Source of the DNA: an uncultured Microbacterium sp.
GTDB lineage: Bacteria > Actinomycetota > Actinomycetes > Actinomycetales > Microbacteriaceae
DNA: 42,518 nt
Assembly: GCA_947503655.1 (NCBI GenBank)
Contig: CANNEP010000020.1
Span: 1-42,518 of the forward strand
Direction: 5' to 3'
Under the pieces are notes generated by a model, which made no database searches, had not been told where the DNA came from, and saw nothing but the letters and a program-made list of their open reading frames with translations. The translations under genes were made by a program, and so were the position numbers. Each line of letters begins with the position of its first letter. Within the stretch, counting starts at the first letter, position 1. Positions 14,734 to 23,344 of this stretch are shown here, piece after piece.

Positions 14734-15378
14734 CTACGAATCGAGCCCGATAAACGTACGGAACGCTGCGGCGCCGGTGACAGTGATCGGTTCACCACGC
14801 ACGAATGCTTCAGGCATCAGCACCAGTCGGCGACTGATCGCCAGGGTGTCACGGCGCTTCACGCGAATGTCACCATCGGGTCGATATCCGACTTTGCGGC
14901 TAACGGCCAACGAGTTCGGGTTGTCGGTAAATGCCGCCGACGTAACCTCTGCAGCGTCGGCGTAGTCAAACAAGAATGCACAGATCGCCTGACGCATCTG
15001 TGTTCCTATGCCGCGCCCCTGATGCTTAAGCGCCAACCATGAGCCGGTCTCGCCGGTAAGCGTGCTGACATAATCACGCGTCCCGAATCCTTGGGTTCCG
15101 ACCAGCGCGCCGTCGTACTCGACTGCCAACTCAAGGTTCCACGCCGCCTCTGACCATCGTGCGCGATTGCCCCAGTGATATTGAGCAAGGTCTGTTCGGA
15201 GCTTTTCCGCCGGAGCATCCGTCCACGGAAAGGAAAACGGCATGAATGCCGGATCGTGAATGCCGCTCATGGCGAGCTCTGAGAGCGCAGGAATTAACTC
15301 GTCAGTGACACCCCGCAAGACGAGCGGCCCCGCTTCAATCCGTAGTCCGAGTGGAGGAAATGCGTCGACTAGGTCCAT
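14734..15378 (-). CDS. GNAT-family N-acetyltransferase
   Basis: The 214-residue protein is of RimJ/RimL-like type: an N-terminal LVLRGVTDELIPALSELA strand-helix, a central AVEYDGALVGTQGF strand pair, the acetyl-CoA loop HQGRGIGTQMRQAI (about residues 117-130), and the C-terminal A.TDNPNSLAVSRKVGY signature. These enzymes acetylate protein N-termini or small molecules, and the substrate is unknown. It is cytosolic. The start ATG has CAGTGT six bases upstream, a possible weak leaderless -10, and no strong ribosome-binding site. It has no operon partner. Confidence 0.9.
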   Translation of the reverse strand: MDLVDAFPPLGLRIEAGPLVLRGVTDELIPALSELAMSGIHDPAFMPFSFPWTDAPAEKLRTDLAQYHWGNRARWSEAAWNLELAVEYDGALVGTQGFGTRDYVSTLTGETGSWLALKHQGRGIGTQMRQAICAFLFDYADAAEVTSAAFTDNPNSLAVSRKVGYRPDGDIRVKRRDTLAISRRLVLMPEAFVRGEPITVTGAAAFRTFIGLDS

Positions 15379-15472
15379 TTCTCAACACTGCCACAACTCC
15401 CCTACCCGGCGTTGATATGCCCAACAATTGATGAATTATGGTGCAGATAGGCGCGTACAACACGCACATCAG

Positions 15473-15495
15473 ACCTTAAAGCGATACTTTAAGGT
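15473..15495. promoter_or_regulatory. Inverted repeat before HdeD, candidate operator
   Basis: ACCTTAAAG and CTTTAAGGT, nine-base perfect arms with a five-base spacer, lie 27 bases before the HdeD start codon. The size and base pattern resemble MerR-family operators such as those of NmlR/AdhR-type regulators. No MerR gene is in the window, so this is an analogy only. A 5' UTR hairpin is the alternative. Confidence 0.4.
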
Positions 15496-15521
15496 CAATA
15501 GCCCTTGCTGAGGAGGCAAAA

Positions 15522-16100
15522 ATGTCTGAATCGGTCGACAACACCACGGTCGGCGCCCCCGCGGCGGACTCACCCGTGCTGAAGAGCCTGAAGTGGCTCC
15601 TCGGACTCGGCGGTGCGCTCGCAATCATCATCGGCGCCCTGATCTTCCTTTGGCCGACCAAGTCGGCCGTCACCTTCACGATGATCCTCGCCGCATACGC
15701 ACTCATTGGCGGCGTTTTCTACATCATCATCGCAATCACGGCAAAGGGCATGGGAACGGGCGGCCGCATCGGTCACGCGCTCGCTGGTCTCGTATTCATC
15801 GCGGCCGGCATCATCGCGTTCATGAACCCGGCCTCAAGCACGGTCATCTTCGCGTCGATCGTCGTCATCTTCATCGGTGTCTCGTGGATCTTTGAAGGTA
15901 TCGCGGCATTCACCACGCTCAAGCTCGCTCCGAGCAAGGGCTGGGCGGTCTTCTTCGCCATCATCAGCATCCTCGCTGGTATTGCCCTGCTGCTGTCGCC
16001 GCTGTTTGCCGCCGCCGTGCTGTGGATGTGGTTCGGTATTTCGCTGTTCGTCATCGGTATCGTGCAGGTCGTCCGCGCCTTCACAATCGGCAAGGACTGA
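15522..16100 (+). CDS. HdeD-family (DUF308) membrane protein
   Basis: The 192-residue protein has six hydrophobic segments in three repeated pairs, the pattern of DUF308/HdeD. Characteristic pieces are GGALAIIIGALIFLWP (about 27-42), GHALAGLVFIAAGIIAFMNP and IGVSWIFEGIAAF. E. coli HdeD protects against acid at high cell density. In actinobacteria the role is unknown. The protein lies in the cytoplasmic membrane. A strong GAGGAGG ribosome-binding site precedes the ATG, and an inverted repeat lies in the promoter region. A good hairpin terminator follows. It has no operon partner. Confidence 0.88.
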   Translation: MSESVDNTTVGAPAADSPVLKSLKWLLGLGGALAIIIGALIFLWPTKSAVTFTMILAAYALIGGVFYIIIAITAKGMGTGGRIGHALAGLVFIAAGIIAFMNPASSTVIFASIVVIFIGVSWIFEGIAAFTTLKLAPSKGWAVFFAIISILAGIALLLSPLFAAAVLWMWFGISLFVIGIVQVVRAFTIGKD

Positions 16101-16120
16101 CCTTACCGAGACCGTAAGAC

Positions 16121-16155
16121 AACGTGCCCCGCCGTCTGAATCGGCGGGGCACGTT
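16121..16155. terminator. 14-bp GC-rich hairpin terminator
   Basis: Arms 16121-16134 and 16142-16155 pair perfectly around a seven-base loop. It lies between the convergent HdeD and UvrA-like genes and can serve both. Confidence 0.85.
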
Positions 16156-16203
16156 TCGTCTCGCTGCTGCGCTGCTCGCTCAACGGGCGGGCACCGCCAG
16201 TGC

Positions 16204-18558
16204 TTATGCCCCTACGTAGCGGGCGAGGTGCTCCCCCGTAACTGTCGCACGCGCCTCGACGACTTCGCGTGGTGTGCCTTCGAACACCACGGTTCCGCCG
16301 TCGTGGCCCGCACCAGGGCCCATGTCGATGATCCAGTCCGCGTGAGCCATGACCGCCTGGTGATGTTCGATGACGATGACCGATTTTCCGGCGTCGACCA
16401 ACCGGTCCATCAGCCCCAACAGCTGCTGAACATCAGCAAGGTGCAGACCGGTCGTTGGCTCGTCCAAGACGTAAACGCCACCTTTGTCTGCCATGTGCGT
16501 CGCCAGCTTCAGTCGCTGACGCTCGCCACCAGAAAGCGTTGTGAGCGGCTGCCCAATCGTGAGGTAGCCGAGCCCGACATCGTCCAATCGCACCAGGATC
16601 GAAGCCGCCGCAGCCAGCTTCCCCTCCCCTGCGGAAAAGAACTCACGGGCTTCACTGACCGACATCGACAACACATCGCTGATGTTCTTACCGGCATACG
16701 TCAGCTCGAGGACTCCAGCAGCGAAGCGCTTGCCCTCACACGTCTCGCAGATGGCAGATACGCCAGCGACAACCCCCAGGTCAGAGTAGATAACTCCGGA
16801 ACCATTGCAGGTCGGGCAGGCACCCTCAGAGTTTGCGCTGAAGAGCGCCGGCTTTACCCCGTTCGCCTTGGCAAACGCCTTGCGAATCGGCTCAAGCAGC
16901 CCAGTGTAGGTCGCGGGATTGCTGCGACGGGAACCACGGATCGCGCCCTGATCGACCACGATGACGTCGCCGTGCGCGGGCAGTGCGCCGTGAATGAGGG
17001 AGCTCTTGCCAGACCCAGCAACACCGGTAACCACGGTCAGCACGCCGAGCGGAATGTCGACGTCGACATTGCGCAGGTTGTGCGTGTTGGCACCGCGCAC
17101 TTCGAACTGGCTGGTGGGCTTGCGCACCGTCTCCTTGAGCTGAGCGCGGTCGTCGAGGTGGCGCCCGGTGAGTGTGTCAGAAGCGCGTAGCCCGTCGAGC
17201 GAACCCTCGTAGCAAATCTCGCCGCCATTCGCACCGGCCCGTGGGCCCAGATCAACGACGTGGTCAGCAATCGCGATCGCTTCGGGCTTGTGCTCAACGA
17301 CGAGCACGGTGTTGCCCTTGTCGCGCAAGCGCTCGAGCAGACCGTTCATGTTCTGAATGTCGTGCGGGTGCAAGCCGATCGTGGGCTCATCAAACACGTA
17401 CGTCACGTCGGTGAGCGACGAGCCCAGGTGACGAATCATCTTCGTGCGCTGCGCTTCTCCCCCAGACAAGGTTCCGCTCGGTCTCTCCAGCGACAAATAT
17501 CCGAGGCCGATCTCGACGAACGAGTCGAGCGACTCCTGGAGCGCCTTCACCAAGGGCGCAATGGATGGCTCATCAATCGACCGCAGCCACTCGGCCAGGT
17601 CCGAAATCTGCATGCGGCAGGCATCGGCAATGCTTACGCCGGCGATCTTCGACTCACGTGCGTGAGAAGCAAGGCGCGTACCGTCGCACTCGGGGCACGC
17701 CGTGTACGTCACCGCACGCTCAACAAACGCGCGAATGTGGGGCTGCATCGCCTCCCGGTCTTTCGAGAGCATCGAGCGCTGCACGTTGTTGACCAGGCCC
17801 AGGTAGGTCATGTTGATGCTCTCGATCTTGACCTTGGTGGGCTCTTTGTAGAGGAAGTCTTGGAGCTCTTGCTCCGTGTATTCCTTGATCGGCTTGTTCG
17901 GGTCGACAAAGCCTGACGCTGCGTAAATGCGTGTGGCCCAGCCGTCAGCCGTGTAGCCAGGAATCGTAATGGCGCCCTCAAGCAACGACTTCGATTCGTC
18001 GTACAACTGCGTGAGATCAAGGTCGGTCACCGACCCCATGCCCTCACACTTCGGGCACATGCCGCCGACCTGCGAAAAGCTCCGCTTTTCCTTCGTCGTT
18101 TCGCCACCCTTGCTGATCGTGACGGCTCCTGCGCCAGAAACGGAAGGCACATTGAACGAGTACGCCTGCGGGCTGCCGGCACTCGGAAAGCCCATGCGTG
18201 AAAAGAGAATGCGCAGCATCGCGTTGGTATCTGTCGCGGTGCCAACCGTCGAGCGGGAGTTAGCTCCCATGCGCTCCTGATCAACGATGATCGCCGTCGT
18301 CAGCCCATCCAGAACGTCGACGTCGGGGCGCGACATCGACGGCATAAAGCCCTGCACGAACGAACTGTAGGTTTCGTTGATCATTCGCTGCGACTCGGCG
18401 GCAATGGTTCCGAAGACGAGCGACGACTTGCCGGAACCAGAAACGCCCGTAAACACGGTCAGCCGCCGTTTCGGAATGTCGACAGAGACGTTCTTGAGGT
18501 TGTTTTCGCGGGCGCCCTGCACGCGAATGTAGTCATGGTTGTCTGCGGGGTGCGACAT
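16204..18558 (-). CDS. UvrA-like ABC ATPase lacking the UvrB-binding domain (UvrA2 type)
   Basis: The 784-residue protein has two ABC ATPase halves with Walker A motifs GVSGSGKSS (38-46) and GVAGSGKSS, signatures LSGGEAQR and LSGGERQR, and zinc-module CxxC pairs (CPKC, CPEC, CPTC, CETC). True UvrA has about 950 residues. The segment between the first Walker A and its signature is shortened, and the UvrB-interaction domain appears absent, as in UvrA2/DrrC-like proteins linked to drug or damage tolerance. It probably binds distorted DNA without recruiting UvrB; this is inferred from the family. The ATG has a GGAG ribosome-binding site. Its promoter closely matches the PafBC damage-response motif. 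It is monocistronic. Confidence 0.88.
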   Translation of the reverse strand: MSHPADNHDYIRVQGARENNLKNVSVDIPKRRLTVFTGVSGSGKSSLVFGTIAAESQRMINETYSSFVQGFMPSMSRPDVDVLDGLTTAIIVDQERMGANSRSTVGTATDTNAMLRILFSRMGFPSAGSPQAYSFNVPSVSGAGAVTISKGGETTKEKRSFSQVGGMCPKCEGMGSVTDLDLTQLYDESKSLLEGAITIPGYTADGWATRIYAASGFVDPNKPIKEYTEQELQDFLYKEPTKVKIESINMTYLGLVNNVQRSMLSKDREAMQPHIRAFVERAVTYTACPECDGTRLASHARESKIAGVSIADACRMQISDLAEWLRSIDEPSIAPLVKALQESLDSFVEIGLGYLSLERPSGTLSGGEAQRTKMIRHLGSSLTDVTYVFDEPTIGLHPHDIQNMNGLLERLRDKGNTVLVVEHKPEAIAIADHVVDLGPRAGANGGEICYEGSLDGLRASDTLTGRHLDDRAQLKETVRKPTSQFEVRGANTHNLRNVDVDIPLGVLTVVTGVAGSGKSSLIHGALPAHGDVIVVDQGAIRGSRRSNPATYTGLLEPIRKAFAKANGVKPALFSANSEGACPTCNGSGVIYSDLGVVAGVSAICETCEGKRFAAGVLELTYAGKNISDVLSMSVSEAREFFSAGEGKLAAAASILVRLDDVGLGYLTIGQPLTTLSGGERQRLKLATHMADKGGVYVLDEPTTGLHLADVQQLLGLMDRLVDAGKSVIVIEHHQAVMAHADWIIDMGPGAGHDGGTVVFEGTPREVVEARATVTGEHLARYVGA

Positions 18559-18587
18559 GCGGGCTCCAGATGCGTTGCGGGCTGTTC

Positions 18588-18610
18588 AGCCTATAAGTAT
18601 GCACCGACAT
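18588..18610 (-). promoter_or_regulatory. PafBC-type (RecA-independent) promoter of the UvrA-like gene
   Basis: On the minus strand: ATGTCGGTG (18610-18602), exactly eight bases, then TAGGCT (18593-18588). This matches TTGTCRGTG-N8-TANNNT at eight of nine positions plus the -10. Transcription would begin near 18581 with a leader of about 23 bases holding GGAG. Confidence 0.75.
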
Positions 18611-18631
18611 CGCGTCTGCTGTAACAAGAAA

Positions 18632-18663
18632 CGGGAGGCATCAGCGTGAGCCGACGCCTCCCG
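18632..18663 (-). terminator. Hairpin terminator of the SDR-S9 operon
   Basis: CGGGAGGC and GCCTCCCG (18632-18639 and 18656-18663) pair, with partial pairing further in. On the minus strand the stem is followed by TTTCTTGTT, a good T-rich tail. It lies 14 bases after the S9 stop codon and just before the UvrA-like promoter. Confidence 0.75.
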
Positions 18664-18676
18664 AATTCGAGGTGAG

Positions 18677-20680
18677 TTACTTCGCGACTGGAAGCACGCG
18701 ATCCCACCACTCGAGCACCGCTGCGAAGCGCTCCAGACGGTGACGCGGCTGACCCGAACGCGTCAGTTCATGGTTCTCACCCGGGAAGATCAGCATTTCG
18801 GCGTCAACACCGTTGTGCTTGAGCTTCGAGTAGTACCGCGTCGCCTGCTCGAGCGGGCAACGGAAGTCGAGTTCCGAGTGAATCACGAGCGTCGGCGTCT
18901 TCACATTGTCAACGTGCGCGTAGGGGCTCTGCGCAGCAATCTGCTCAGCAGACCCACCTACATACTCGATGCCGAAGAACGAACCGATATCACTGGTTCC
19001 GGCGAACGACTCCGGCTCCAAGAAGCCGCGCTCCACGATCGCACCGGCGAAGCGGTGATCTTGCGTCGTCACCCATGCTGTGAGGTAGCCACCGTACGAA
19101 CCACCCATGACGCCAACACGCTCGCCATCGAGGCGCGCGTCGCTCGCGACAGCACCCTCGAGGAAGTCAATGACGTCATGGAAATCGACGGTGCCCATGG
19201 CCTGGCGGATCGAACGACCGTGGGCCGTACCGTAGCCAGCGGAACCACGGGGGTTGCAGAATGCGACGGCGTAGCCAGCGTCAACCAGCGTCTGTACCTC
19301 ATCGAAAACGTGCACGCCGTAGCTTGCGTACGGGCCGCCGTGAATCATGAGGATGACCGGGTGCGGGCCGTCGCCCTCGGGTGCGGCCAGCCAACCGTGC
19401 ACGGGGTAACCGTCGCGGCCGGTAATGGTCAGTTCCACGGGCGTTGCGATGCCGCTGGCCTGCAGGCCCTCACCGAAGTTGGTGACGGTGCGGGTGCCTT
19501 CGGCATCCGACACGAGCAGTTCGCCGAACGAATCCGCCTGCGCGACAGTCGCGACAACACGGAGACCGGCGGGGGTTTCTGCCGCGTCGATGCCGCCGAT
19601 CTCAACGTCGCCGTCGATGACGGTCGAGATCTCGCCACCGCGGGCGACACGCAGAGCGTGCACGCGGCCGCGCGTGCGGTTGAGTACGAGGAAGTCCTCG
19701 CCGACCGGCACGATGTGGCTGCCAACCTCGCCGAGGTCGATCGTTTCCGCATCCGTAAGCGCACTGGGTGCGTCGCCATCCAGAATCCACAGCCCCATAC
19801 CGGGGGCTACGAAGTCTGTGCGTGATTCCCCGACCGAATACGCCAGCAGTGCGATGGTTCCGTCACTCGCGACGGCGATATCGCCAACCGACAGATTCGC
19901 CTCGGGAGCCACAACGACGCGCTCGGCGCCATCGGCGACAGCGACGGCCACGACCGTGCTGGTGAGATCGATCGTCGTCGGCTGAACATCGCCGACCGTC
20001 GTGATGACCTCGGTGCCGTCGGCCGTGAACGCGATACCCGCGTACGTCTTACCGTCACCGTGCGTGAGCTGGCGTGCCTCGGCGGGCACGACCTGCTGCT
20101 TCGGCTTCTCTGCGCCTTCTGCCAGCACCGCGGGCGCGGGCGCGTAGAACGGCTCAGCGGTGACGTCGGGTGCCGGAACCACGAAGAGGTGGCTGGGGCG
20201 GTCAACGGTGTAGCCGAGGCCGTTGGCGTGCCAACGGAATCCCGTCACCTTACGGGGCGCCTCAGCAGCCTCGCCAAGCCCGTCAATGGTTCCGTAGCGT
20301 CCTTCTTCGGCGACGCGAGCCGCGAAGACGAACGACTGACCGTCGGGTGCCCATTCAAAGCCGCTGACGCCGCCGTGAACGTCGGTGACCTGAACTGGTT
20401 CGCCACCAGCCGCGTCCACGACGTGCAGCTGGGCGCCCTTCTTTTCCACACCGCGCAGGAACGCGATGCGGGTGCCGTCGGGCGACAGCATGGGCGCAGC
20501 GTCTGCCACACCACGGGTGATGCGTCGCGGTGCGCCGGTGAAGTCGGTGCGCCACAGCTGGCCGACGCTGCGGTTAGCGGCGGCATCGGGGCGTGACGTG
20601 GCGAATACGGCGAAGGAACCATCGGGTGCGATGGACGGACGCGAAACAGAGATGAGGTGAGAAATATCCTGGGGCTTCAT
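18677..20680 (-). CDS. S9-family peptidase (acylaminoacyl-peptidase/prolyl-oligopeptidase type)
   Basis: The 667-residue protein has an N-terminal beta-propeller (about residues 1-400, with repeated SPDGTRIAF and APDGQSFVF type blades) and a C-terminal alpha/beta hydrolase domain. The catalytic triad is visible: S528 in GGSYGGY, D605 in HSELDFRCP and H637 in GENHELTRS. The oxyanion region is MIHGGPYASYG. Members cleave short peptides or acylated peptides in the cytosol, and no signal peptide is seen. The gene starts five bases after the stop of the SDR gene on the same strand, so the two form an operon. No enzymatic link between them is evident. It carries several TGGTTCCG octamers. Confidence 0.93.
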   Translation of the reverse strand: MKPQDISHLISVSRPSIAPDGSFAVFATSRPDAAANRSVGQLWRTDFTGAPRRITRGVADAAPMLSPDGTRIAFLRGVEKKGAQLHVVDAAGGEPVQVTDVHGGVSGFEWAPDGQSFVFAARVAEEGRYGTIDGLGEAAEAPRKVTGFRWHANGLGYTVDRPSHLFVVPAPDVTAEPFYAPAPAVLAEGAEKPKQQVVPAEARQLTHGDGKTYAGIAFTADGTEVITTVGDVQPTTIDLTSTVVAVAVADGAERVVVAPEANLSVGDIAVASDGTIALLAYSVGESRTDFVAPGMGLWILDGDAPSALTDAETIDLGEVGSHIVPVGEDFLVLNRTRGRVHALRVARGGEISTVIDGDVEIGGIDAAETPAGLRVVATVAQADSFGELLVSDAEGTRTVTNFGEGLQASGIATPVELTITGRDGYPVHGWLAAPEGDGPHPVILMIHGGPYASYGVHVFDEVQTLVDAGYAVAFCNPRGSAGYGTAHGRSIRQAMGTVDFHDVIDFLEGAVASDARLDGERVGVMGGSYGGYLTAWVTTQDHRFAGAIVERGFLEPESFAGTSDIGSFFGIEYVGGSAEQIAAQSPYAHVDNVKTPTLVIHSELDFRCPLEQATRYYSKLKHNGVDAEMLIFPGENHELTRSGQPRHRLERFAAVLEWWDRVLPVAK

Positions 20681-20685
20681 TGCGC

Positions 20686-21450
20686 TTAGTTGCCTTCGAA
20701 TGCGGAAACGTCGCCGACGAGACGCGTGTTGTCAGCCGGGATCGGGTCAACCGCGGCCTGTGCGACCTCTGCGGCGAACTCCGACACGTTGTAGAGCTTT
20801 CCTGCCGATTCGCGACGCTCGGAGATGGCGCCGGGGTTGGCACGCTCCAACAGCGTTGCGGTGATGGTGCCTTCGATCATGTCGCCGGAAACGACGACGA
20901 ACTCGATGCCCTGCTCGGCCAGACCCGGGATGAGGTCGCGCAGTGCGTCTTCACCAGCACGCTTCGAGAGTGCAACGGGCTCGTACTCGGGCATCGTCGG
21001 CGTGGTGCGAATGTAGTGTGCCTGGTGGCTCGTCACGAAAACAACACGGGAACCCTCGGCCATGATCGTGCGCGCGGCGTTCAGCATGTTGAGCTGGGCG
21101 TCACGGTTGAGCTTGAGTGCATAGTCTTCGGCCATGCCCGACTCCATGCCACCCGAAGCGTTGAGCACGAGGATGTCGAGCTTGCCGTACGCCTCGCGCA
21201 CCGCCTCGATCATGCCCGCGACCGATTCAGGGTCGGTGAGGTCAGCGCCAACGGTGATGGCCTGCACGCCGAGGCCGCGAAGTTCGGTGGCGAGCTTTTC
21301 AGCTCTCGGAGCCTTGTTGCGGAAGTTGATGACGACGTCAGCACCGGCTTCGGCAAAGTAACGCACCGTATCGGCGCCGATGCCACGAGAAGAACCGGTG
21401 ACGAGGGCCACCTTTCCGTCCAAAGATCCGGGGGGAAGCAGCGTTGTCAC
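20686..21450 (-). CDS. SDR-family oxidoreductase with atypical active site
   Basis: The product of about 254 residues has the Rossmann cofactor motif TGSSRGIG (about 18-25), the NASGG structural motif and the strand-ending serine in VVFVTSHQ. The usual YxxxK active-site pair is not intact. Where tyrosine is expected four residues before the lysine of LSK there is valine (EPVALSKRAGED), and the nearest tyrosine is seven residues before that lysine. Either a different residue serves, or the protein is not a classical dehydrogenase. The GTG at 21450 is chosen because AAAGGAG lies five bases upstream; a longer frame has no such site. It is the first gene of an operon with the S9 peptidase. Confidence 0.88.
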   Translation of the reverse strand: MTTLLPPGSLDGKVALVTGSSRGIGADTVRYFAEAGADVVINFRNKAPRAEKLATELRGLGVQAITVGADLTDPESVAGMIEAVREAYGKLDILVLNASGGMESGMAEDYALKLNRDAQLNMLNAARTIMAEGSRVVFVTSHQAHYIRTTPTMPEYEPVALSKRAGEDALRDLIPGLAEQGIEFVVVSGDMIEGTITATLLERANPGAISERRESAGKLYNVSEFAAEVAQAAVDPIPADNTRLVGDVSAFEGN

Positions 21451-21583
21451 AGAGACTCCTTTGATTGCGAACGCCGAAATGCGCTTTCTGAGACTATCAA
21501 CGCTGTGCGTCTCCCCGACGTTGAGCGTCGACAAGAAGTGTGTCTATGGCTCGTGGTAAGTTCACTGCCAAGGGGAGGTTTCA

Positions 21584-22054
21584 ATGGAAATCATCGAATT
21601 CTTGACCGACTGGGCATGGGTTGTTTGGCTCGTGTTGATCGCGCTCTTCATCGTGATTGAGATGTTCACGCTCGAGTTCACCTGTCTCATGTTGGCGCTG
21701 GGTAGCGCGGCGGGCCTTGTGGTGTCGCTCACCGGGGCTGAATTTTGGCTTCAGGTTGTCGTCGCGGCCGTCATCGGCGTGCTTCTCATCCTGTTCTTAA
21801 AGCCGCCACTGCTCGCGCGGTTGTCGAAGAACGCCGACCCAGCCAAGAGCAACGTCGACGCTCTTATTGGCATGCACGGCATGGTGATCGAATCCGTCAC
21901 TACGACGTCGGGCCAGGTCAAGCTGCAGAACGGTGACACGTGGACGGCCCGCACCGGGTACCAAGTGCTCTCTCCGCAAACTCCCGTTGTCGTCTCTTCC
22001 ATCAACGGCGCCATCGCCGTTGTGGTTCCGATCAACGCACCCGCTTCGCAGTAG
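21584..22054 (+). CDS. NfeD-family membrane protein
   Basis: The 156-residue protein has three hydrophobic segments (about 10-30, 32-52 and 55-75) followed by a soluble OB-fold-like C-terminal domain with the conserved LIGMHGMVIES..TSGQVKLQNGDTWTAR pattern of short NfeD proteins. It is encoded immediately before an SPFH/stomatin gene, the standard NfeD-stomatin partnership, in which NfeD is thought to assist assembly of membrane microdomains. A strong GGGGAGG ribosome-binding site precedes the ATG. The SPFH gene follows after 66 bases. It is divergent from the SDR operon. Confidence 0.92.
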   Translation: MEIIEFLTDWAWVVWLVLIALFIVIEMFTLEFTCLMLALGSAAGLVVSLTGAEFWLQVVVAAVIGVLLILFLKPPLLARLSKNADPAKSNVDALIGMHGMVIESVTTTSGQVKLQNGDTWTARTGYQVLSPQTPVVVSSINGAIAVVVPINAPASQ

Positions 22055-22120
22055 CGCACACGCTCTTCGCCGTCTCTCGCAGTGACGGCTCTAGCTTCAG
22101 AGAAAGGAAACACCCGCGAC

Positions 22121-23344
22121 ATGGACAGCGATATCGTTCCCACGATCATCGGGTGGATCATCGCCATCACGTTCGTGATCATCGCGATCACGATTCTGGC
22201 GCGATCTATTCGCATCATTCCGCAAGCGGCCTCCGGCGTCGTTGAACGTCTGGGCAAGTACCACAAGACCCTCATGCCGGGTCTGAACGTACTGGTTCCG
22301 TTCATCGATCGCCTCCGCCCCCTCATCGATATGCGTGAACAGGTCGTTTCGTTCCCGCCGCAGCCGGTGATCACCGAAGATAACCTGGTCGTCTCCATTG
22401 ACACCGTCGTTTACTTCCAGGTGACTGACGCCCGCGCTGCCACGTACGAAATCGCCAACTACCTCGGCGCCGTCGAGCAGCTCACCACGACGACGCTTCG
22501 TAACGTCGTCGGTGGCCTCAACCTCGAAGAAGCACTCACCAGCCGCGACGAGATCAACGGTCAGCTGCGCCTCGTTCTTGACGAGGCAACCGGCAAGTGG
22601 GGTATCCGCGTCTCCCGTGTTGAGTTGAAGGCCATTGACCCGCCCCTGTCGATCCAAGACTCGATGGAGAAGCAGATGCGTGCCGAGCGTGACCGCCGTG
22701 CCGCAATTCTGACCGCTGAAGGTACCAAGCAGTCTGCGATTCTTGAGGCTGAAGGTGCTCGTCAGGCGGAGATTCTCCGCGCTGAAGGTGACAAGCAGGC
22801 CGCTGTGCTTCGTGCACAGGGTGAGGCTGAAGCCATCACCACCGTGTTTGGTGCCATCCACGTCGGCCAGCCCGACGACAAGCTGCTCGCATACCAGTAC
22901 CTGCAGATGCTGCCGAAGATCTCCGAGGGTCAATCCAACAAGCTGTGGATCATCCCGAGCGAACTCACCGAAGCCCTCAAGGGTATCGGTGGCGCCTTCA
23001 CGCCCAAGGGTGGCGGCTCATCGCCATTCCCCGGTGGCGGCATGCCGACGAGCGATGCTGGTCCGGCCGCGGCCTACCGCCAGCAGCCCGCGTCGGGTCC
23101 GCTGCAGCCCGTCGTTACGGCGTCGGAACCAGTGGTTGCACCGGCACCGGCAAAGACGGCTGCCGATGAGGTCGCCACGAGCGTGCTGGACGGCGAGCCG
23201 TCCGTCAGCGACCTGATCGCTGAGGCGCAGGCAAACGATGTGCGCTCCGGTGCTGTTCCGGCGGAAGTCTACGAAGACGAGCTCGGGGTCACCCCGACGT
23301 TGCCGCCCGTTCCGCCGCTGCCGCCGCAGAATCCGGGTGTCTGA
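22121..23344 (+). CDS. SPFH-domain (stomatin/paraslipin) membrane protein
   Basis: The protein of about 407 residues has an N-terminal membrane anchor (about 8-28), then an SPFH domain (GVVERLGKYHKTLMPGLNVLVPFID.., FPPQPVITEDNLVVSIDTVVYFQVTDA). A long heptad-like coiled-coil follows with repeated ILEAEGARQAEILRAEGDKQ units (about 200-245), and the tail is disordered and rich in Pro, Gly and Ala. It should oligomerise at the inner face of the membrane and organise microdomains with the NfeD protein encoded upstream. An in-frame GTG at 22082 lacks a ribosome-binding site. ATG 22121 is preferred, with AAAGGA upstream, somewhat distant. The gene is followed by an overlapping glycerophosphodiesterase frame. 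Confidence 0.92.
   Translation: MDSDIVPTIIGWIIAITFVIIAITILARSIRIIPQAASGVVERLGKYHKTLMPGLNVLVPFIDRLRPLIDMREQVVSFPPQPVITEDNLVVSIDTVVYFQVTDARAATYEIANYLGAVEQLTTTTLRNVVGGLNLEEALTSRDEINGQLRLVLDEATGKWGIRVSRVELKAIDPPLSIQDSMEKQMRAERDRRAAILTAEGTKQSAILEAEGARQAEILRAEGDKQAAVLRAQGEAEAITTVFGAIHVGQPDDKLLAYQYLQMLPKISEGQSNKLWIIPSELTEALKGIGGAFTPKGGGSSPFPGGGMPTSDAGPAAAYRQQPASGPLQPVVTASEPVVAPAPAKTAADEVATSVLDGEPSVSDLIAEAQANDVRSGAVPAEVYEDELGVTPTLPPVPPLPPQNPGV

Noticed and set aside
15877..17190. Long open frame on the plus strand opposite the UvrA-like gene
   Set aside because: It is antisense to a clear ABC ATPase frame, has no recognisable domains, and arises from high-GC codon bias.
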